NCBI RefSeq assembly: GCF_000519265.1
Contig: NZ_KI912608.1
Span: forward strand, 2,699,313-2,763,312
DNA from: Desulfonatronum lacustre DSM 10312
Lineage (GTDB): Bacteria; Desulfobacterota; Desulfovibrionia; Desulfovibrionales; Desulfonatronaceae
DNA length: 64,000 nucleotides
Direction of reading: 5' to 3'
Shown: positions 28,618 to 39,898 of the stretch, one piece after another
Numbering within the stretch: position 1 is the stretch's first letter
How the letters are laid out: every line of letters starts with the position of its first letter
Translations under genes and position numbers: made by a program
Notes under the pieces: model-generated
Databases searched by the model: none
What the model was told of the DNA's origin: nothing
What the model saw: only the letters and a program-made list of their open reading frames with translations

Positions 28618-29730
28618 TCATTTTTTGAAAAAAAAGCGACGCATGGAGACATTGAGCACGAGACCGATCAAGCAGAAGCTGGTCAAGGTCGACGTGCCGC
28701 CGTAGCTGATCAGCGGAAGGGGAATGCCCACCACGGGCATCAACCCCAGTACCATGCCCATGTTGACGACTATTTGCCAGAAAAAATAGAAAAAGATGCC
28801 CACGGCCAGATAACAGCCGAACCCGTCCTTGGCCTCGGCCGCGGTTCGGATGATGCTCAACAGGAACAGGGAAATCAGCATCAAGAGGACCAGACAACCG
28901 ATAAACCCCCATTCCTCTCCAAACACGGCCAACGCGAAGTCAGTATGCTTTTCCGGCAAAAATCGCAATTGACTTTGGGTCCCCTCCAAAAAGCCCCGAC
29001 CCCACAGCTGCCCGGAGCCCACCGCGATCTGCGACTGGATAATATGGTATCCGGCACCCAGCGGATCATTACCTGGGTCGAGGAAGCCGAGAATGCGCTG
29101 ACGCTGATAGTCGTGCAGCAGATACCAGCCCAGGGGGAGGGACGCCGGAACAAGCAGGGCCGCCACTTTGAGCACCGAGCCGCGAACTCCGCGGAACAGG
29201 GCCATGCCGCCCAGGATCAGCAGCAGGGTGACGGCCGAGCCGAGATCCGGCTGCTTGATCACCAGGAGTGCCGGCACAAGGCCGATGCCGCCGAGAATCA
29301 GAAGCCGACCCCAGTCAAGCTTGCCCTGGTCCCGGGAAAGCAGTTTGGCGGCGAGGATCAGCAGAGAAATTTTGGCGAATTCACTGGATTGGAAGTTGAA
29401 AAGACCCAAATCCAGCCAACGCCGGGCCCCCATGATGGTCTTGCCCCAAAGCAAGGTCGCGACCAGGGCGACCACGGTGGCCACGAACAGCGGCCAGGCC
29501 AGCATCCGCAAGTGACGATAATCGAAGACCAGGAAGGCGATCATTCCGGCCAGGCCGATCATGCCCCAGTAAAGTTGCTTGCGATAAAAGGAGGTCAGGG
29601 TGATGCCCTCCTCCATCCGAAACCCGCTGGCGGAGTAGAGATTGACGACTCCCAGGGCGAACAGGGCCATGGCGAAGCCGGCCAAGGCCCAGTCGAAGTG
29701 AGTGATCAGGCGGCGATCAATCAGGGTCAC
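28618..29730 (-). CDS. rodA: Rod-shape determining glycosyltransferase RodA (SEDS)
   Basis: A 370-residue inner-membrane protein with about ten hydrophobic segments. The SEDS-family signatures are VIKQPDLGSAVTLLLI, the catalytic-loop region with GGSGQ-like 'VGSGQLWGRGFLEGTQSQL', LPEKHTDFALAVFGEEWGF, and GIPLPLISYGGTSTLT near the end. RodA polymerises peptidoglycan glycan strands in the elongasome together with PBP2. Its start overlaps the end of mrdA by 14 bases. Confidence 0.96.
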   Translation of the reverse strand: MTLIDRRLITHFDWALAGFAMALFALGVVNLYSASGFRMEEGITLTSFYRKQLYWGMIGLAGMIAFLVFDYRHLRMLAWPLFVATVVALVATLLWGKTIMGARRWLDLGLFNFQSSEFAKISLLILAAKLLSRDQGKLDWGRLLILGGIGLVPALLVIKQPDLGSAVTLLLILGGMALFRGVRGSVLKVAALLVPASLPLGWYLLHDYQRQRILGFLDPGNDPLGAGYHIIQSQIAVGSGQLWGRGFLEGTQSQLRFLPEKHTDFALAVFGEEWGFIGCLVLLMLISLFLLSIIRTAAEAKDGFGCYLAVGIFFYFFWQIVVNMGMVLGLMPVVGIPLPLISYGGTSTLTSFCLIGLVLNVSMRRFFFKK

Positions 29731-31534
29731 GGGCTTCTTCCACCTTTTGGGGGTCAGGGAACAGGTAGTCGTAAATGGATTTGATGATTGGTCCGGCGGT
29801 GGAACCTCCGCCTCCGCCGTGTTCGACCATGGCCACGATGACGTAGTTGCGTCCGTCCCGCTGGCCGAAAGAGTTCATCCAGGCATGGTCGCGGAGATGG
29901 TACGGGATATCCTTGAGCTTGGCCCGCTCGAACTCGCTCATCAGTCGAACCACCTGGGCCGTGCCGGTCTTGGCCCCGAGGCGCACGCCGGGCTTGGCGA
30001 TCCGTCTCGCCGTGCCTCTCGAACCTTCGACGGTGTTGACCATGGTCTGGACAAGAAATTCCCGGTGTCCGGCCTGCAAGGGCAGCTCTCCCCGCACATC
30101 CGGGGACGCGCTGGCCAGGAGTTGGGGCTTGAGCAGTTTTCCGCCGTTGATCAGGGCCGCGGTGTATCTGGCCAGTTGGAGCGGCGTGGCCAGCATGTAG
30201 CCCTGTCCGATGGACATATTCAAGTTTTCTCCTCCATGCCAGGGTTCATTGAAGCGGCGGCGCTTCCAATCGCGGCTGGGGACCAAGCCCATGGACTCGT
30301 GGGGCAGGTCGATCCCGGTGCGCACGCCGAACCCGCTCTCCACGGCATAGGGGTGCATCCGGTCCACGCCCAGTTTGTCCCCGAGGGTGTAGAAGTAAAC
30401 GTCGCAGGATTGGACCAGCCCTTGGTTCATGTCCATCCAGCCGTGCCCGCGTCGTTCCCAGCAGCGGAACAAGCGGTTGCCCAGCCGGAGTCCGCCGGAG
30501 CAGAAGACCCGGTCCGTGGGCACGGCGATGCGGTGCGTCAGAGCGGCCCCGGCTATGACCAGCTTGAAGACCGAGCCCGGAGGGTACGCGCTCTGGATGG
30601 CCCGGTTCTGCAACGGATGGGCTGGGTTGTCCCGGAGCAGGGCCCAATCCGCGTGGCTTAACCCAGAGACGAACATATTGTTGTCGAAGGCCGGTTTGCT
30701 GACCAGGGCCAACACCTGGCCGGTGTCGGCTTCCATGACGATCACCGAGCCGACATGCTCGCCCAAGGTCTGGTCGACGAATTCCTGCAGCTCCAGGTCG
30801 ATGCTCAGCCGAACGTCGCCTCCGGCTTCAGGAGGGACCAACAACGCGGTCCCCAACTGGCGCCCGGCGGCGTCCACGTCTACCTGGCGCAGCCCCTTTT
30901 GACCCCGCAGAACCGTTTCCATGGTGAACTCGATCCCTTTCTTGCCGACGCTGTCGCCCAGGGTCAGGTCCGGATCGACGTTCATTTCCTGTTCGTTGGC
31001 CTCGGCCACGTACCCGATGACGTGGGCCAACAACGGACCCTGAGGATAAGATCGTCTCGGCTTGGTGACGATTTTCAGTTCCGGCCAGGTCATGGTGTTG
31101 GCTTCGATGGTGGCCAGTTGCTCGAAGGTCAGAGAGTGGACCAGGATTTGTGGCTCGAACCGCCGGATTCTCGGGCGTCCCTTTTCAAAAGTCTCCTGGA
31201 GATGGTCCAGGTCCAGGTCCAGCCAATCGCTGATTCGTCGGAGGGCCGCGGGGATGTCCTGGGAGTCCTCGCGAACGATGGCCAGGGCGTAGGCCGGTTC
31301 GTTCACGGCCAACAACGCTCCGCTCCGGTCCCTGATCAGGCCGCGTGGAGCGTAAACCTGCTGCTGGCGGATGCGGTTGTTTTCGGCCCGGTCCGCGAAC
31401 TCCTGGCCCCGATGCAGTTGCAGATACCAGAAGCGTAGGGCGAAGACGACGAATATTCCCAGCACCAGCAGCTGGAGAAACAGCAGGCCGTTCTTCGGAA
31501 ACTGCTGAGGCTCGGCGTCACGATTGAGATGCAT
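29717..31534 (-). CDS. mrdA: Penicillin-binding protein 2
   Basis: A 605-residue class B transpeptidase for elongation. An N-terminal membrane anchor (LLFLQLLVLGIFVVFALRFW) is followed by the pedestal/dimerisation domain with RGLIRDRSGALLAVNEP. The transpeptidase domain has the active serine in PPGSVFKLV (S-x-x-K), the second motif SCD in VQSCDVYFYTLGD, and KTGTAQV as the third. It overlaps the end of mreD by 17 bases and the start of rodA, so mreD-mrdA-rodA are tightly coupled. Confidence 0.96.
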   Translation of the reverse strand: MHLNRDAEPQQFPKNGLLFLQLLVLGIFVVFALRFWYLQLHRGQEFADRAENNRIRQQQVYAPRGLIRDRSGALLAVNEPAYALAIVREDSQDIPAALRRISDWLDLDLDHLQETFEKGRPRIRRFEPQILVHSLTFEQLATIEANTMTWPELKIVTKPRRSYPQGPLLAHVIGYVAEANEQEMNVDPDLTLGDSVGKKGIEFTMETVLRGQKGLRQVDVDAAGRQLGTALLVPPEAGGDVRLSIDLELQEFVDQTLGEHVGSVIVMEADTGQVLALVSKPAFDNNMFVSGLSHADWALLRDNPAHPLQNRAIQSAYPPGSVFKLVIAGAALTHRIAVPTDRVFCSGGLRLGNRLFRCWERRGHGWMDMNQGLVQSCDVYFYTLGDKLGVDRMHPYAVESGFGVRTGIDLPHESMGLVPSRDWKRRRFNEPWHGGENLNMSIGQGYMLATPLQLARYTAALINGGKLLKPQLLASASPDVRGELPLQAGHREFLVQTMVNTVEGSRGTARRIAKPGVRLGAKTGTAQVVRLMSEFERAKLKDIPYHLRDHAWMNSFGQRDGRNYVIVAMVEHGGGGGSTAGPIIKSIYDYLFPDPQKVEEARDPD

Positions 31535-32003
31535 GGCGGGAGATGAAACGGTAAACGGCGTCTAGAAACCACCAGCCTAGTACGGTCGTCGCGAACATGG
31601 TCAAACTTTCCAAGAATAGGCGCTGTCCTTGGATGTTCATGGACTGGAGGCCGGCCATGGTATGCAGGATGATCATCTGCGCGAGGGCAAAGGCGGCGGC
31701 CAGCAGCAGGATGAAGACCGGACTGCGGGCTTCGAACAGACCGCGCCCGATCAGGAACATGCCGACCAGGCCCCCGTACCGCAGGAGCCCGGCCCCGAAC
31801 ACCAGAGCTCCCGCGCCTTCCTGGATCAAAAGCGCCGGGAGGATCAGCGCGAGGACATGCCTGAATCGTTCACGCTGCAGGCAGAGAATGATGCCGGACA
31901 CGAAAAAGTCCGTTCCGGGGAAAAACAGTTGAAGCCAAACCGCCAAAACGAAGAAGACGACCCAAAAAATGCGAATCGGGGTCACGCCGATGACGGAAAG
32001 CAC
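31518..32003 (-). CDS. mreD: Rod-shape determining protein MreD
   Basis: A 161-residue membrane protein with five predicted hydrophobic segments, beginning with a GTG start two bases after the mreC stop. Sequence conservation in MreD is low; the call rests on its hydrophobicity profile and its position between mreC and mrdA. MreD bridges MreC and the RodA-PBP2 core in the membrane. Confidence 0.8.
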   Translation of the reverse strand: MLSVIGVTPIRIFWVVFFVLAVWLQLFFPGTDFFVSGIILCLQRERFRHVLALILPALLIQEGAGALVFGAGLLRYGGLVGMFLIGRGLFEARSPVFILLLAAAFALAQMIILHTMAGLQSMNIQGQRLFLESLTMFATTVLGWWFLDAVYRFISRHASQS

Positions 32004-32005
32004 GT

Positions 32006-33938
<1,933 letters not shown>

Positions 33939-33956
33939 TCAGAGAATCTAGCAAAT

Positions 33957-34946
33957 ATGGTGGGTGCAAGCAAGGCGGCGAGTCGGCTTCGCGCCCTCCC
34001 CGCGAAATCTTCCCAAATCGATCCCGCTGTGCTCTCCTTCCGCTACAACTCCCTTTCCGCCTATTTACGGACAAAATACGGCGTCCGAGTGCGAAAAATT
34101 CCCCTGGACGCCGGTTCCACCTGCCCGAACCGAGACGGTCTTCTTTCTCGAAGCGGCTGCGTGTTCTGCAATCCATCCGGCTCGGGCACCGGCCTGTTTG
34201 ATCGCGGCCTGTCCCTGGCCGAGCAATGGATTTCCTTAACCCGGCGCTTGGGGCAAAAATACAAGACGGACGCTTTTTGGGCCTATCTGCAATCCTTTTC
34301 CAACACGTATGGTCCGTTGAGCCGGGTCCGGCGGTTGATGGACGAGTTGGCCGACCTGCCCGGAGTTCGTCTGGTCGGTCTGGGAACCCGTCCGGATTGT
34401 TTGGATGATGAAAAACTGCGATACATCGCGGACTGTGGCTTTGCCGAAGTCTGGCTGGACATCGGGCTGCAATCCGCCAATGATCGAACCTTACGGCGCA
34501 TCAATCGCGGCCACGACTTTGCCTGCTTCGCCCGGTGCGTGGGCCGGACCCACGCCCGGGGGCTGTCGGTCTGCGCCCACGTCATGCATGGGCTGCCCGG
34601 GGAAAACGATGTCGACTTTTTGGAAACCATCCGCCAGGTGAATCGATTGCCAGTCGCCGGCATCAAGTTTCACAATCTTTTCGTGGCCGCGGGCAGCTCA
34701 CTGGAGACGATCTGGCGAAACGGCGGCTACATCCCGCCGACAAAAGATGCCTACGTTCAGTCCGTGATCGCGGGGCTGGAACTGCTCAGACCGGACATCA
34801 TCGTGCATCGTCTGAACGCGGACCCTTTGTCCGACGAACTCCTGGCTCCGCAATGGGCCGGGGACAAGCGGGACGTCCTGGATACGCTGCGCCGACGCAT
34901 GGAATCCGAGGACGCGCGGCAAGGTCGGAACTTTCCGAGTTCCTGA
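33957..34946 (+). CDS. TIGR01212 family radical SAM protein (YhcC type)
   Basis: A 329-residue radical S-adenosylmethionine enzyme. The cluster motif is the variant seen in this family: CPNRDG then GCVFC (about residues 58-73) instead of a plain C-x3-C-x2-C. The SAM-binding glycine strand VRLVGLGTRPD, WLDIGLQSANDRTLRRINRGH and HVMHGLPGEN follow the Elp3-like layout. The substrate is unknown. The first 25 residues are low in similarity and an internal start is possible. It opens a plus-strand run with MGMT and the TIGR01777 gene. Confidence 0.88.
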   Translation: MVGASKAASRLRALPAKSSQIDPAVLSFRYNSLSAYLRTKYGVRVRKIPLDAGSTCPNRDGLLSRSGCVFCNPSGSGTGLFDRGLSLAEQWISLTRRLGQKYKTDAFWAYLQSFSNTYGPLSRVRRLMDELADLPGVRLVGLGTRPDCLDDEKLRYIADCGFAEVWLDIGLQSANDRTLRRINRGHDFACFARCVGRTHARGLSVCAHVMHGLPGENDVDFLETIRQVNRLPVAGIKFHNLFVAAGSSLETIWRNGGYIPPTKDAYVQSVIAGLELLRPDIIVHRLNADPLSDELLAPQWAGDKRDVLDTLRRRMESEDARQGRNFPSS

Positions 34947-34979
34947 CGGGCGAGACTTTTGCGACAAGGAGAATTCATC

Positions 34980-35483
34980 ATGCCAACACGGGACAGCATC
35001 CGGGTCGATCCGTTTTTTCTTAATCTGACGTGGCGGGGGGACCGTCTGGAATCCATATCCCTGGAATGGTCGGAGAGGTCGGGTGCCGGGCCGCGATCCG
35101 CCTTGACCACCCCTTGGGCCGAGCCGTTCCGGAACAGTCTGGCCCGCTACCTGGCCAAGGAGGAGCCGGCTTGGCCGGAAGTTCCGCTGGCCGGAGACGG
35201 TTTGAGCGACTTCGCCTGGAAGGTTTTACGGCGCTTGCGCGCCTTGCCGACCGGAGCTTGGCTCAGCTACGGCCGATTGGCGGCGGAATGCGGGCATCCC
35301 AAGGCCGCCAGGGCCGTAGGGCGAGTCATGGCCCGTAACCCGTGGCCCTTGCTGTTTCCCTGCCACAGGGTGCTGGGACGCTCCGGCCAATTGACGGGCT
35401 TTGGCCCTGGTTTGGATATGAAACAATACCTGCTGGCCCACGAAGGTATTCCCCATGCTCCGGTGAGCCGGGCTGCCTTGTAA
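34980..35483 (+). CDS. ogt: Methylated-DNA--protein-cysteine methyltransferase
   Basis: A 167-residue suicide repair protein that takes the alkyl group from O6-alkylguanine. The acceptor cysteine is in FPCHRVLG. Upstream are the helix-turn-helix and arginine finger, GAWLSYGRLAAECGHPKAARAVGRVMARNP (read in two parts: up to AAECGHP, then KAARAVG). The N-terminal domain is short and divergent. The ATG at 34980 follows AAGGAGAATT. Confidence 0.93.
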   Translation: MPTRDSIRVDPFFLNLTWRGDRLESISLEWSERSGAGPRSALTTPWAEPFRNSLARYLAKEEPAWPEVPLAGDGLSDFAWKVLRRLRALPTGAWLSYGRLAAECGHPKAARAVGRVMARNPWPLLFPCHRVLGRSGQLTGFGPGLDMKQYLLAHEGIPHAPVSRAAL

Positions 35484-35511
35484 TCAGAAACCAACAGATA
35501 CTGGAGGATTC

Positions 35512-36444
35512 ATGCGTTTTTTCATTCTGGGCGGAACCGGTTTCGTCGGCAAGCATTTGATCAACTCGTTATTGCAACAAGGTCATGACGTGGAAGTCCT
35601 GGGACGAAGTGCGAAAAGCTTGGAACGAATCCCTTCCGAATGCCGGACCGTCATTAACGACCCGATGCGGCCCGGAGACTGGCAGGGCCGGGCCGGCCAG
35701 GCGGACGTGGTGATCAACCTGGTTGGCCGGTCGATCATGACCCGCTGGAACGACGTGACTAAAAAGGAGATTCTGGAATCCAGGGTTCAGTCCACGCGCA
35801 TGGCCGTGCAGGCACTGGCCGGAGATCACGGCAAGGGCAAGGTTCTGATCAACGCCAACGCCGTAGGGTACTACCCGTTGGACTCCAAAGCCGAGTATGC
35901 CGAGGACGGGCCGCGAGGCACGGGATTTCTGGCCGATGTGGCTCAGGCATGGCAAGAAGAAGCGGAAAAGGCCCGCGGGTTCGGGGTCCGGGTGGTCATT
36001 GCCCGGTTCGGGACCGTGCTGGGACCGGACGGCGGCGCCATGGCCCAACTGCTTCCGATTTTCCGCAAGGGTCTGGGCGGGCGCCTGGGTAGCGGAGAGC
36101 AGTGGTTCCCGTGGATTCACGTGCTTGATCTGTGCCGGGCCTTGGAGTTCATGGCCCGGCACGACGAGTTGGACGGTCCGGTGAACTGCTGCGCGCCCCA
36201 GGCCGCCACGAATACCTATTTTACAAGGGCGCTGGGAGGGCTATTGCGTCGGCCGACGATTTTCCCGGTTCCGGCTTTCGCCGTGAAACTAGCCATGGGA
36301 GAGGTCGCCCAGGTCGTGTTGCAAGGGGCAAAAATCGTTCCCAAGGTCCTGACCGACGCCGGATTTGATTTTCGATTCGGCATGCTGGAGGGAGCTTTGA
36401 AGGACATCCTCGCCCAGAAGCAAACTCAGGCGGAGTCCAAGTGA
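35512..36444 (+). CDS. TIGR01777 family epimerase (YfcH/SulA type)
   Basis: A 310-residue short-chain-dehydrogenase-like protein. The NAD(P) motif is at the very start, FILGGTGFVGKHLINSLL. The diagnostic middle motifs are DVVINLVGRSI, RWNDVTKKEILESR and NANAVGYYP, and the C-terminal half carries GAMAQLLPIF and WFPWIHVLDL. The reaction is unknown for the family. RBS CTGGAGG. Its stop overlaps the GTG start of the thioesterase. Confidence 0.9.
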   Translation: MRFFILGGTGFVGKHLINSLLQQGHDVEVLGRSAKSLERIPSECRTVINDPMRPGDWQGRAGQADVVINLVGRSIMTRWNDVTKKEILESRVQSTRMAVQALAGDHGKGKVLINANAVGYYPLDSKAEYAEDGPRGTGFLADVAQAWQEEAEKARGFGVRVVIARFGTVLGPDGGAMAQLLPIFRKGLGGRLGSGEQWFPWIHVLDLCRALEFMARHDELDGPVNCCAPQAATNTYFTRALGGLLRRPTIFPVPAFAVKLAMGEVAQVVLQGAKIVPKVLTDAGFDFRFGMLEGALKDILAQKQTQAESK

Positions 36445-37229
36445 GCCGATCGGTCTGGACGGAATCCTTCCGGGTGCGGACCAGCGAGGCGGACATGTTC
36501 GGCCTGGCTCGCCTGGACGCCCTGTTCGGTTGTTTTCAGGAGGCTGCCGGGCATCACGCCCGGGATCTCGGCGTGGGTCGGGAACACCTGGACGCGCAAG
36601 GATGCTTCTGGGTGCTTTCGCGCTGCTGGATGCGCATCCGGCGGTATCCGGCCTGGGGACAAGAACTTGTGGTCCGCACTTGGCCCCAGGGGGTGCACCG
36701 GCTTTTCGCGCTGCGCCACTTTCGCCTTCTGGATCCGGGTGGCGAAGAATTCGGCTCGGGCATTTCTGCCTGGGTGATTCTGGATGCGGCAAAGCATCGA
36801 CCGGTCCGTCCAGGTCCGTTTCTGGAGCACCTCGTCCTGCCCGACGAGCCGGACGTGGAGGGTGACGTCTTGGGAAAACAATCCGCCGTTTCCGATGTGT
36901 CGGAACTGTGCCGGGTGGTCGTGCCGTACAGCGACCTGGACGTCAACCGGCATGTCAACAACGCGGCCTACGTGCGCTGGATTCTGGACAGTTTCGATCA
37001 AGAGCACCATGAACGCCACCAACTCCGCTCCATCCGCATCGACTATCTCGCCGAAACCTTGCTTGGCGAAACCATTTCGATACAAAGCCACAGTGATTTT
37101 GAGAACAATGCCCAAGCTGTCGTCGGTCTGCGCGAGACGGAGGGTGCCCCCCTGGCTTCATCAACGCTACCTCCTGTTTTTCAAGCCAAAGTTGTCTGGG
37201 GTGAGCGAGCTCCCTGCTTCAGGCAATGA
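36441..37229 (+). CDS. Acyl-[acyl-carrier-protein] thioesterase
   Basis: A 262-residue double hot-dog enzyme of the plant-like FatA/FatB family. The first hot-dog holds the substrate helix (FGCFQEAAGHHARDLG). The second holds the catalytic Asn-His pair in DLDVNRHVNNAAYVRW. It would release fatty acids from ACP in the cytosol. The GTG start overlaps the previous TGA (GTGA), showing coupling to the epimerase. It ends two bases from the stop of the convergent OpgB-like gene. Confidence 0.9.
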   Translation: MSRSVWTESFRVRTSEADMFGLARLDALFGCFQEAAGHHARDLGVGREHLDAQGCFWVLSRCWMRIRRYPAWGQELVVRTWPQGVHRLFALRHFRLLDPGGEEFGSGISAWVILDAAKHRPVRPGPFLEHLVLPDEPDVEGDVLGKQSAVSDVSELCRVVVPYSDLDVNRHVNNAAYVRWILDSFDQEHHERHQLRSIRIDYLAETLLGETISIQSHSDFENNAQAVVGLRETEGAPLASSTLPPVFQAKVVWGERAPCFRQ

Positions 37230-37231
37230 TC

Positions 37232-39148
37232 TCAGGAATCGAGACAACCAACTTCATTCAGTCGATCTATACGCCGATCCGTAACCCAAGGCGTTGCTGG
37301 CCATTTCAAAAACTGGCCCAGCAACTCCATCGAGATATGCAACTCATCGGTTATGGGCGTTACAAACGGCTTTTCATCGTCGACCTTGCCCAAGTAAACA
37401 CAAAATGAATCCTCTTCGAACTCCAAGTCCGGGCCTGTGAAATTCTGACAGAAATCGACCCAGACAACGATGTCGTCGTGTTGCATTCGCGCGAAGTAGG
37501 ATGCCAGTTTCTCGGAGTAGTCAAAAAGTTGGTATTCGAAGAACACGTCAAGAATTTCACCGCCTTCACCCAAATGCAAAAGTGTCGGCAGCTGAAAAAC
37601 CCGTTCATCGACATGCAACCGACGCTGCGAAACATTTATATGCATACCCTCCTGAACTACGGGGTACCCCCAAAGCAGGGCGAGCTCAGATCGCAAGCTG
37701 CTCAACGTCTGCTTTAAATCAGCCTCTTGCTCGACTAAGGTGGGCTCGACGCTGAGAAGGCCGCGGCCCAGACCAAATAAGGGCACTTCGAAGCCGAGCA
37801 ATGAAAGGACGGTTGGGGCAATGTCCAGGGTCGTCCCCGGTTTGTCGATCGTCGTTCCGTTTCCGTGATCTGCATCAATAACCATGAACATGTTTTTCCG
37901 GTTCCCCTGATCTAAAAGATGGGTGGCTGTATTGCCCATGGCCAGATGATCCGAGGCGATGACGATCAGCGTGTTTTCCCAATGGGGAGAGCGCATCACG
38001 TCGCGGACGAATTTGGAAAGCAGATAGTCCGAGCATTTTACGGCATTGAGTACGGGGTTGTCGCCGGTCTGGTAGCGCATGCCGTCGCATTTCCTGGAAA
38101 GATGGCCCCTGGGATGATGGGTGTCCATGGTCAGAAGAACCAGGGCGAACGGACTGGACGCCTGGGACAGTTGTTCAAAGCGTTTAAAGGCATATTCCAG
38201 CAACACGTCGTCATACAGTCCCCACTCGTTCACGTAAGCCGGATCTTCCAACATGCTTTGCAGTTCGGATTTGCCCATAATTTCCGAGAATCCGTGGGTG
38301 GCATAAAACTTGCCTTTTCCGGCAAATTCCAGATCTGCTCCTCCAAGAAAGGTCAGAGCGTATCCCTGGGCTTGCAGCACGTCGCCCAGACAGGTTGCGC
38401 CGGGCAAAAATCGATCAATGCCGGACATGGAATTTCCCCCGGAAGCTGTAACCAACGGGATGCCGCACTGGCTGGCGACCATGCCGGCAATCGTCCAATG
38501 AGTGCCGCTGATCTGTTCCACCCCAGTGAAAGACAGGGCTTCTTGCTCCATCTCCCGGAGCCCCTGAATCAACCCGGGAAACAGGGACTCGTCGAAGTAG
38601 GTCCGTTCCAGGCTTTCGGCGTAAATGTAGACAAGGTTTTTTGGCTGCCCTGTCCCCGGGGCAATATGTGGTACATGGTAGAGGTCGAAAAAACGGTTTT
38701 TGTCCGAAGTCTGCTTCAGAGGCTGGGTCGCCAGCCTGGAAATGTCCTGGATGCCTGGATTGACCAGGAACGCCGCACCCAGCATCAGGGGAGCGGTCCA
38801 GCTTCTGGGATGTGCTGTTTTGCCCGGAATCGGCCGGAGCCTCCAGGCCGAGAGAAAGCCTACCGCGGTTGCGAGAGAAAGCATGGCCATCCCGGCGTAT
38901 ACGCTGCCGGAGTATTCCCCGAAGCCGGCTCCGGCAAGACCGAATCGGAGGTGATAGGTCACGGACTCATCGATCCCCACCGTGGTGAAGGAGTCGGCAA
39001 TCAGAAAAACGCCTGTAGCCAGAATCAGACAGAAGCCGCTGAGCCCGAATCCGTAGCGGACCGGACGCACCCGGAGGCATCCGGAGAGCAGCCGTGCACT
39101 GATGGCGTAGCAAACCAGGGAGAGAAGAATCTGTTGCGCCGGGGTCAT
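37232..39148 (-). CDS. OpgB-like phosphoglycerol transferase (sulfatase fold)
   Basis: A 638-residue membrane enzyme. The first 150 residues contain four membrane segments. The periplasmic alkaline-phosphatase/sulfatase-type domain starts with NLVYIYAESLERTYFDESLF, carries the nucleophilic threonine in SGTHWTIAGMVASQCGIPL, a metal site in MDTHHPRGH and another in VIASDHLAMGN. These match E. coli OpgB (MdoB), which moves phosphoglycerol from phosphatidylglycerol to periplasmic glucans. It shares the strand with the GH17-GT2 glucan synthase 0.7 kb upstream. LTA-synthase-like activity is an alternative. It is separated from DUF2062 by a repeat. Confidence 0.85.
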   Translation of the reverse strand: MTPAQQILLSLVCYAISARLLSGCLRVRPVRYGFGLSGFCLILATGVFLIADSFTTVGIDESVTYHLRFGLAGAGFGEYSGSVYAGMAMLSLATAVGFLSAWRLRPIPGKTAHPRSWTAPLMLGAAFLVNPGIQDISRLATQPLKQTSDKNRFFDLYHVPHIAPGTGQPKNLVYIYAESLERTYFDESLFPGLIQGLREMEQEALSFTGVEQISGTHWTIAGMVASQCGIPLVTASGGNSMSGIDRFLPGATCLGDVLQAQGYALTFLGGADLEFAGKGKFYATHGFSEIMGKSELQSMLEDPAYVNEWGLYDDVLLEYAFKRFEQLSQASSPFALVLLTMDTHHPRGHLSRKCDGMRYQTGDNPVLNAVKCSDYLLSKFVRDVMRSPHWENTLIVIASDHLAMGNTATHLLDQGNRKNMFMVIDADHGNGTTIDKPGTTLDIAPTVLSLLGFEVPLFGLGRGLLSVEPTLVEQEADLKQTLSSLRSELALLWGYPVVQEGMHINVSQRRLHVDERVFQLPTLLHLGEGGEILDVFFEYQLFDYSEKLASYFARMQHDDIVVWVDFCQNFTGPDLEFEEDSFCVYLGKVDDEKPFVTPITDELHISMELLGQFLKWPATPWVTDRRIDRLNEVGCLDS

Positions 39149-39211
39149 GAGTGGGTTGGTGAGGATATCCAGGGAAGGGTCACACTTCGTTTTTCTGGGA
39201 TCGGTTTACCA

Positions 39212-39354
39212 GTCCGTTGAAAAACTCCCAATTGCTGCGTCGCTGCAAAAAGTTCAAACTCTCACGTATGAATAAATACGCTTCGACCTTGAACTTTTTT
39301 TGCTCCTTGCACTTGGGGTTTTTGAACGGACTGCCGGATAAGGACTTTTTCAAC
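39212..39354. repeat. Palindromic MITE-like repeat
   Basis: Outer arms GTCCGTTGAAAAACTCC (39212 on) and GGGGTTTTTGAACGGAC (ending 39331) are imperfect inverted repeats. Inner arms AAAAAGTTCAA (39247-39257) and TTGAACTTTTT (39289-39299) are perfect. A further copy of the arm, GGACTTTTTCAAC, lies at 39342-39354. I recognise the layout from dispersed non-coding repeats in sulfate-reducing bacteria. It fills the gap between DUF2062 and the OpgB-like gene and could fold in mRNA. Confidence 0.7.
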
Positions 39355-39360
39355 ACTCAG

Positions 39361-39879
39361 TTACGGCACCCTGGCAAAGAAACCGACCTGCGCCCGCAGG
39401 GCTGCCAGGTAGCCAAAAACAGCCAAGGGAAAGGCCATGATCAGGCTGCCAAGGGCCGTGAACAGCAAATCATCGCCCACGTCCCAGGCTTGCGGGGCGA
39501 GAGAAGAGGCTGCGAACACCGGAAGGGTCTGAAAACAGGCTTCACCCAGGGCGTGGAAGCTCCAGTAGAGCGGGACGATGGTCAGGGGGTTGCAGACCCA
39601 GGACGCGGCCAGGGCAGTGCAGACATTCCCGCGCAACAGGATGCAGCCGGCAACGATGAGCGCGGTCTGCACGCCGAAGGTCGGGGTCAGGCCGATGAAC
39701 AGGCCCACGGCCACACCCCGGGCCAGGGCTTCGGGATCAGTCCGTAGCGCACCGCTTTGGTTCAGGAGCCTGGCGACCCGGGGATGCCGAGCCAGCCAGC
39801 CCTGAAACCGGACGGAAACGTTCGGTTGTCGAATCCGCTCAGAGAGCCGTTGGGAAAAACTGATCGTGAAAGCAGTCAT
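39361..39879 (-). CDS. DUF2062 membrane protein
   Basis: A 172-residue protein with two or three hydrophobic segments and the DUF2062 signature: ARGVAVGLFIGLTPTFGVQT, then NVCTALAASWVCNPLTIVPLYW. The family is of unknown function and is often linked to glycosyltransferase or envelope genes, as here. The ATG at 39879, behind AAGGAATATTG, is preferred over the TTG at 39882. It begins about 20 bases after the glucan synthase stop, so they are co-transcribed. Confidence 0.85.
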   Translation of the reverse strand: MTAFTISFSQRLSERIRQPNVSVRFQGWLARHPRVARLLNQSGALRTDPEALARGVAVGLFIGLTPTFGVQTALIVAGCILLRGNVCTALAASWVCNPLTIVPLYWSFHALGEACFQTLPVFAASSLAPQAWDVGDDLLFTALGSLIMAFPLAVFGYLAALRAQVGFFARVP

Positions 39880-39898
39880 CAATATTCCTTTTCTCTCC

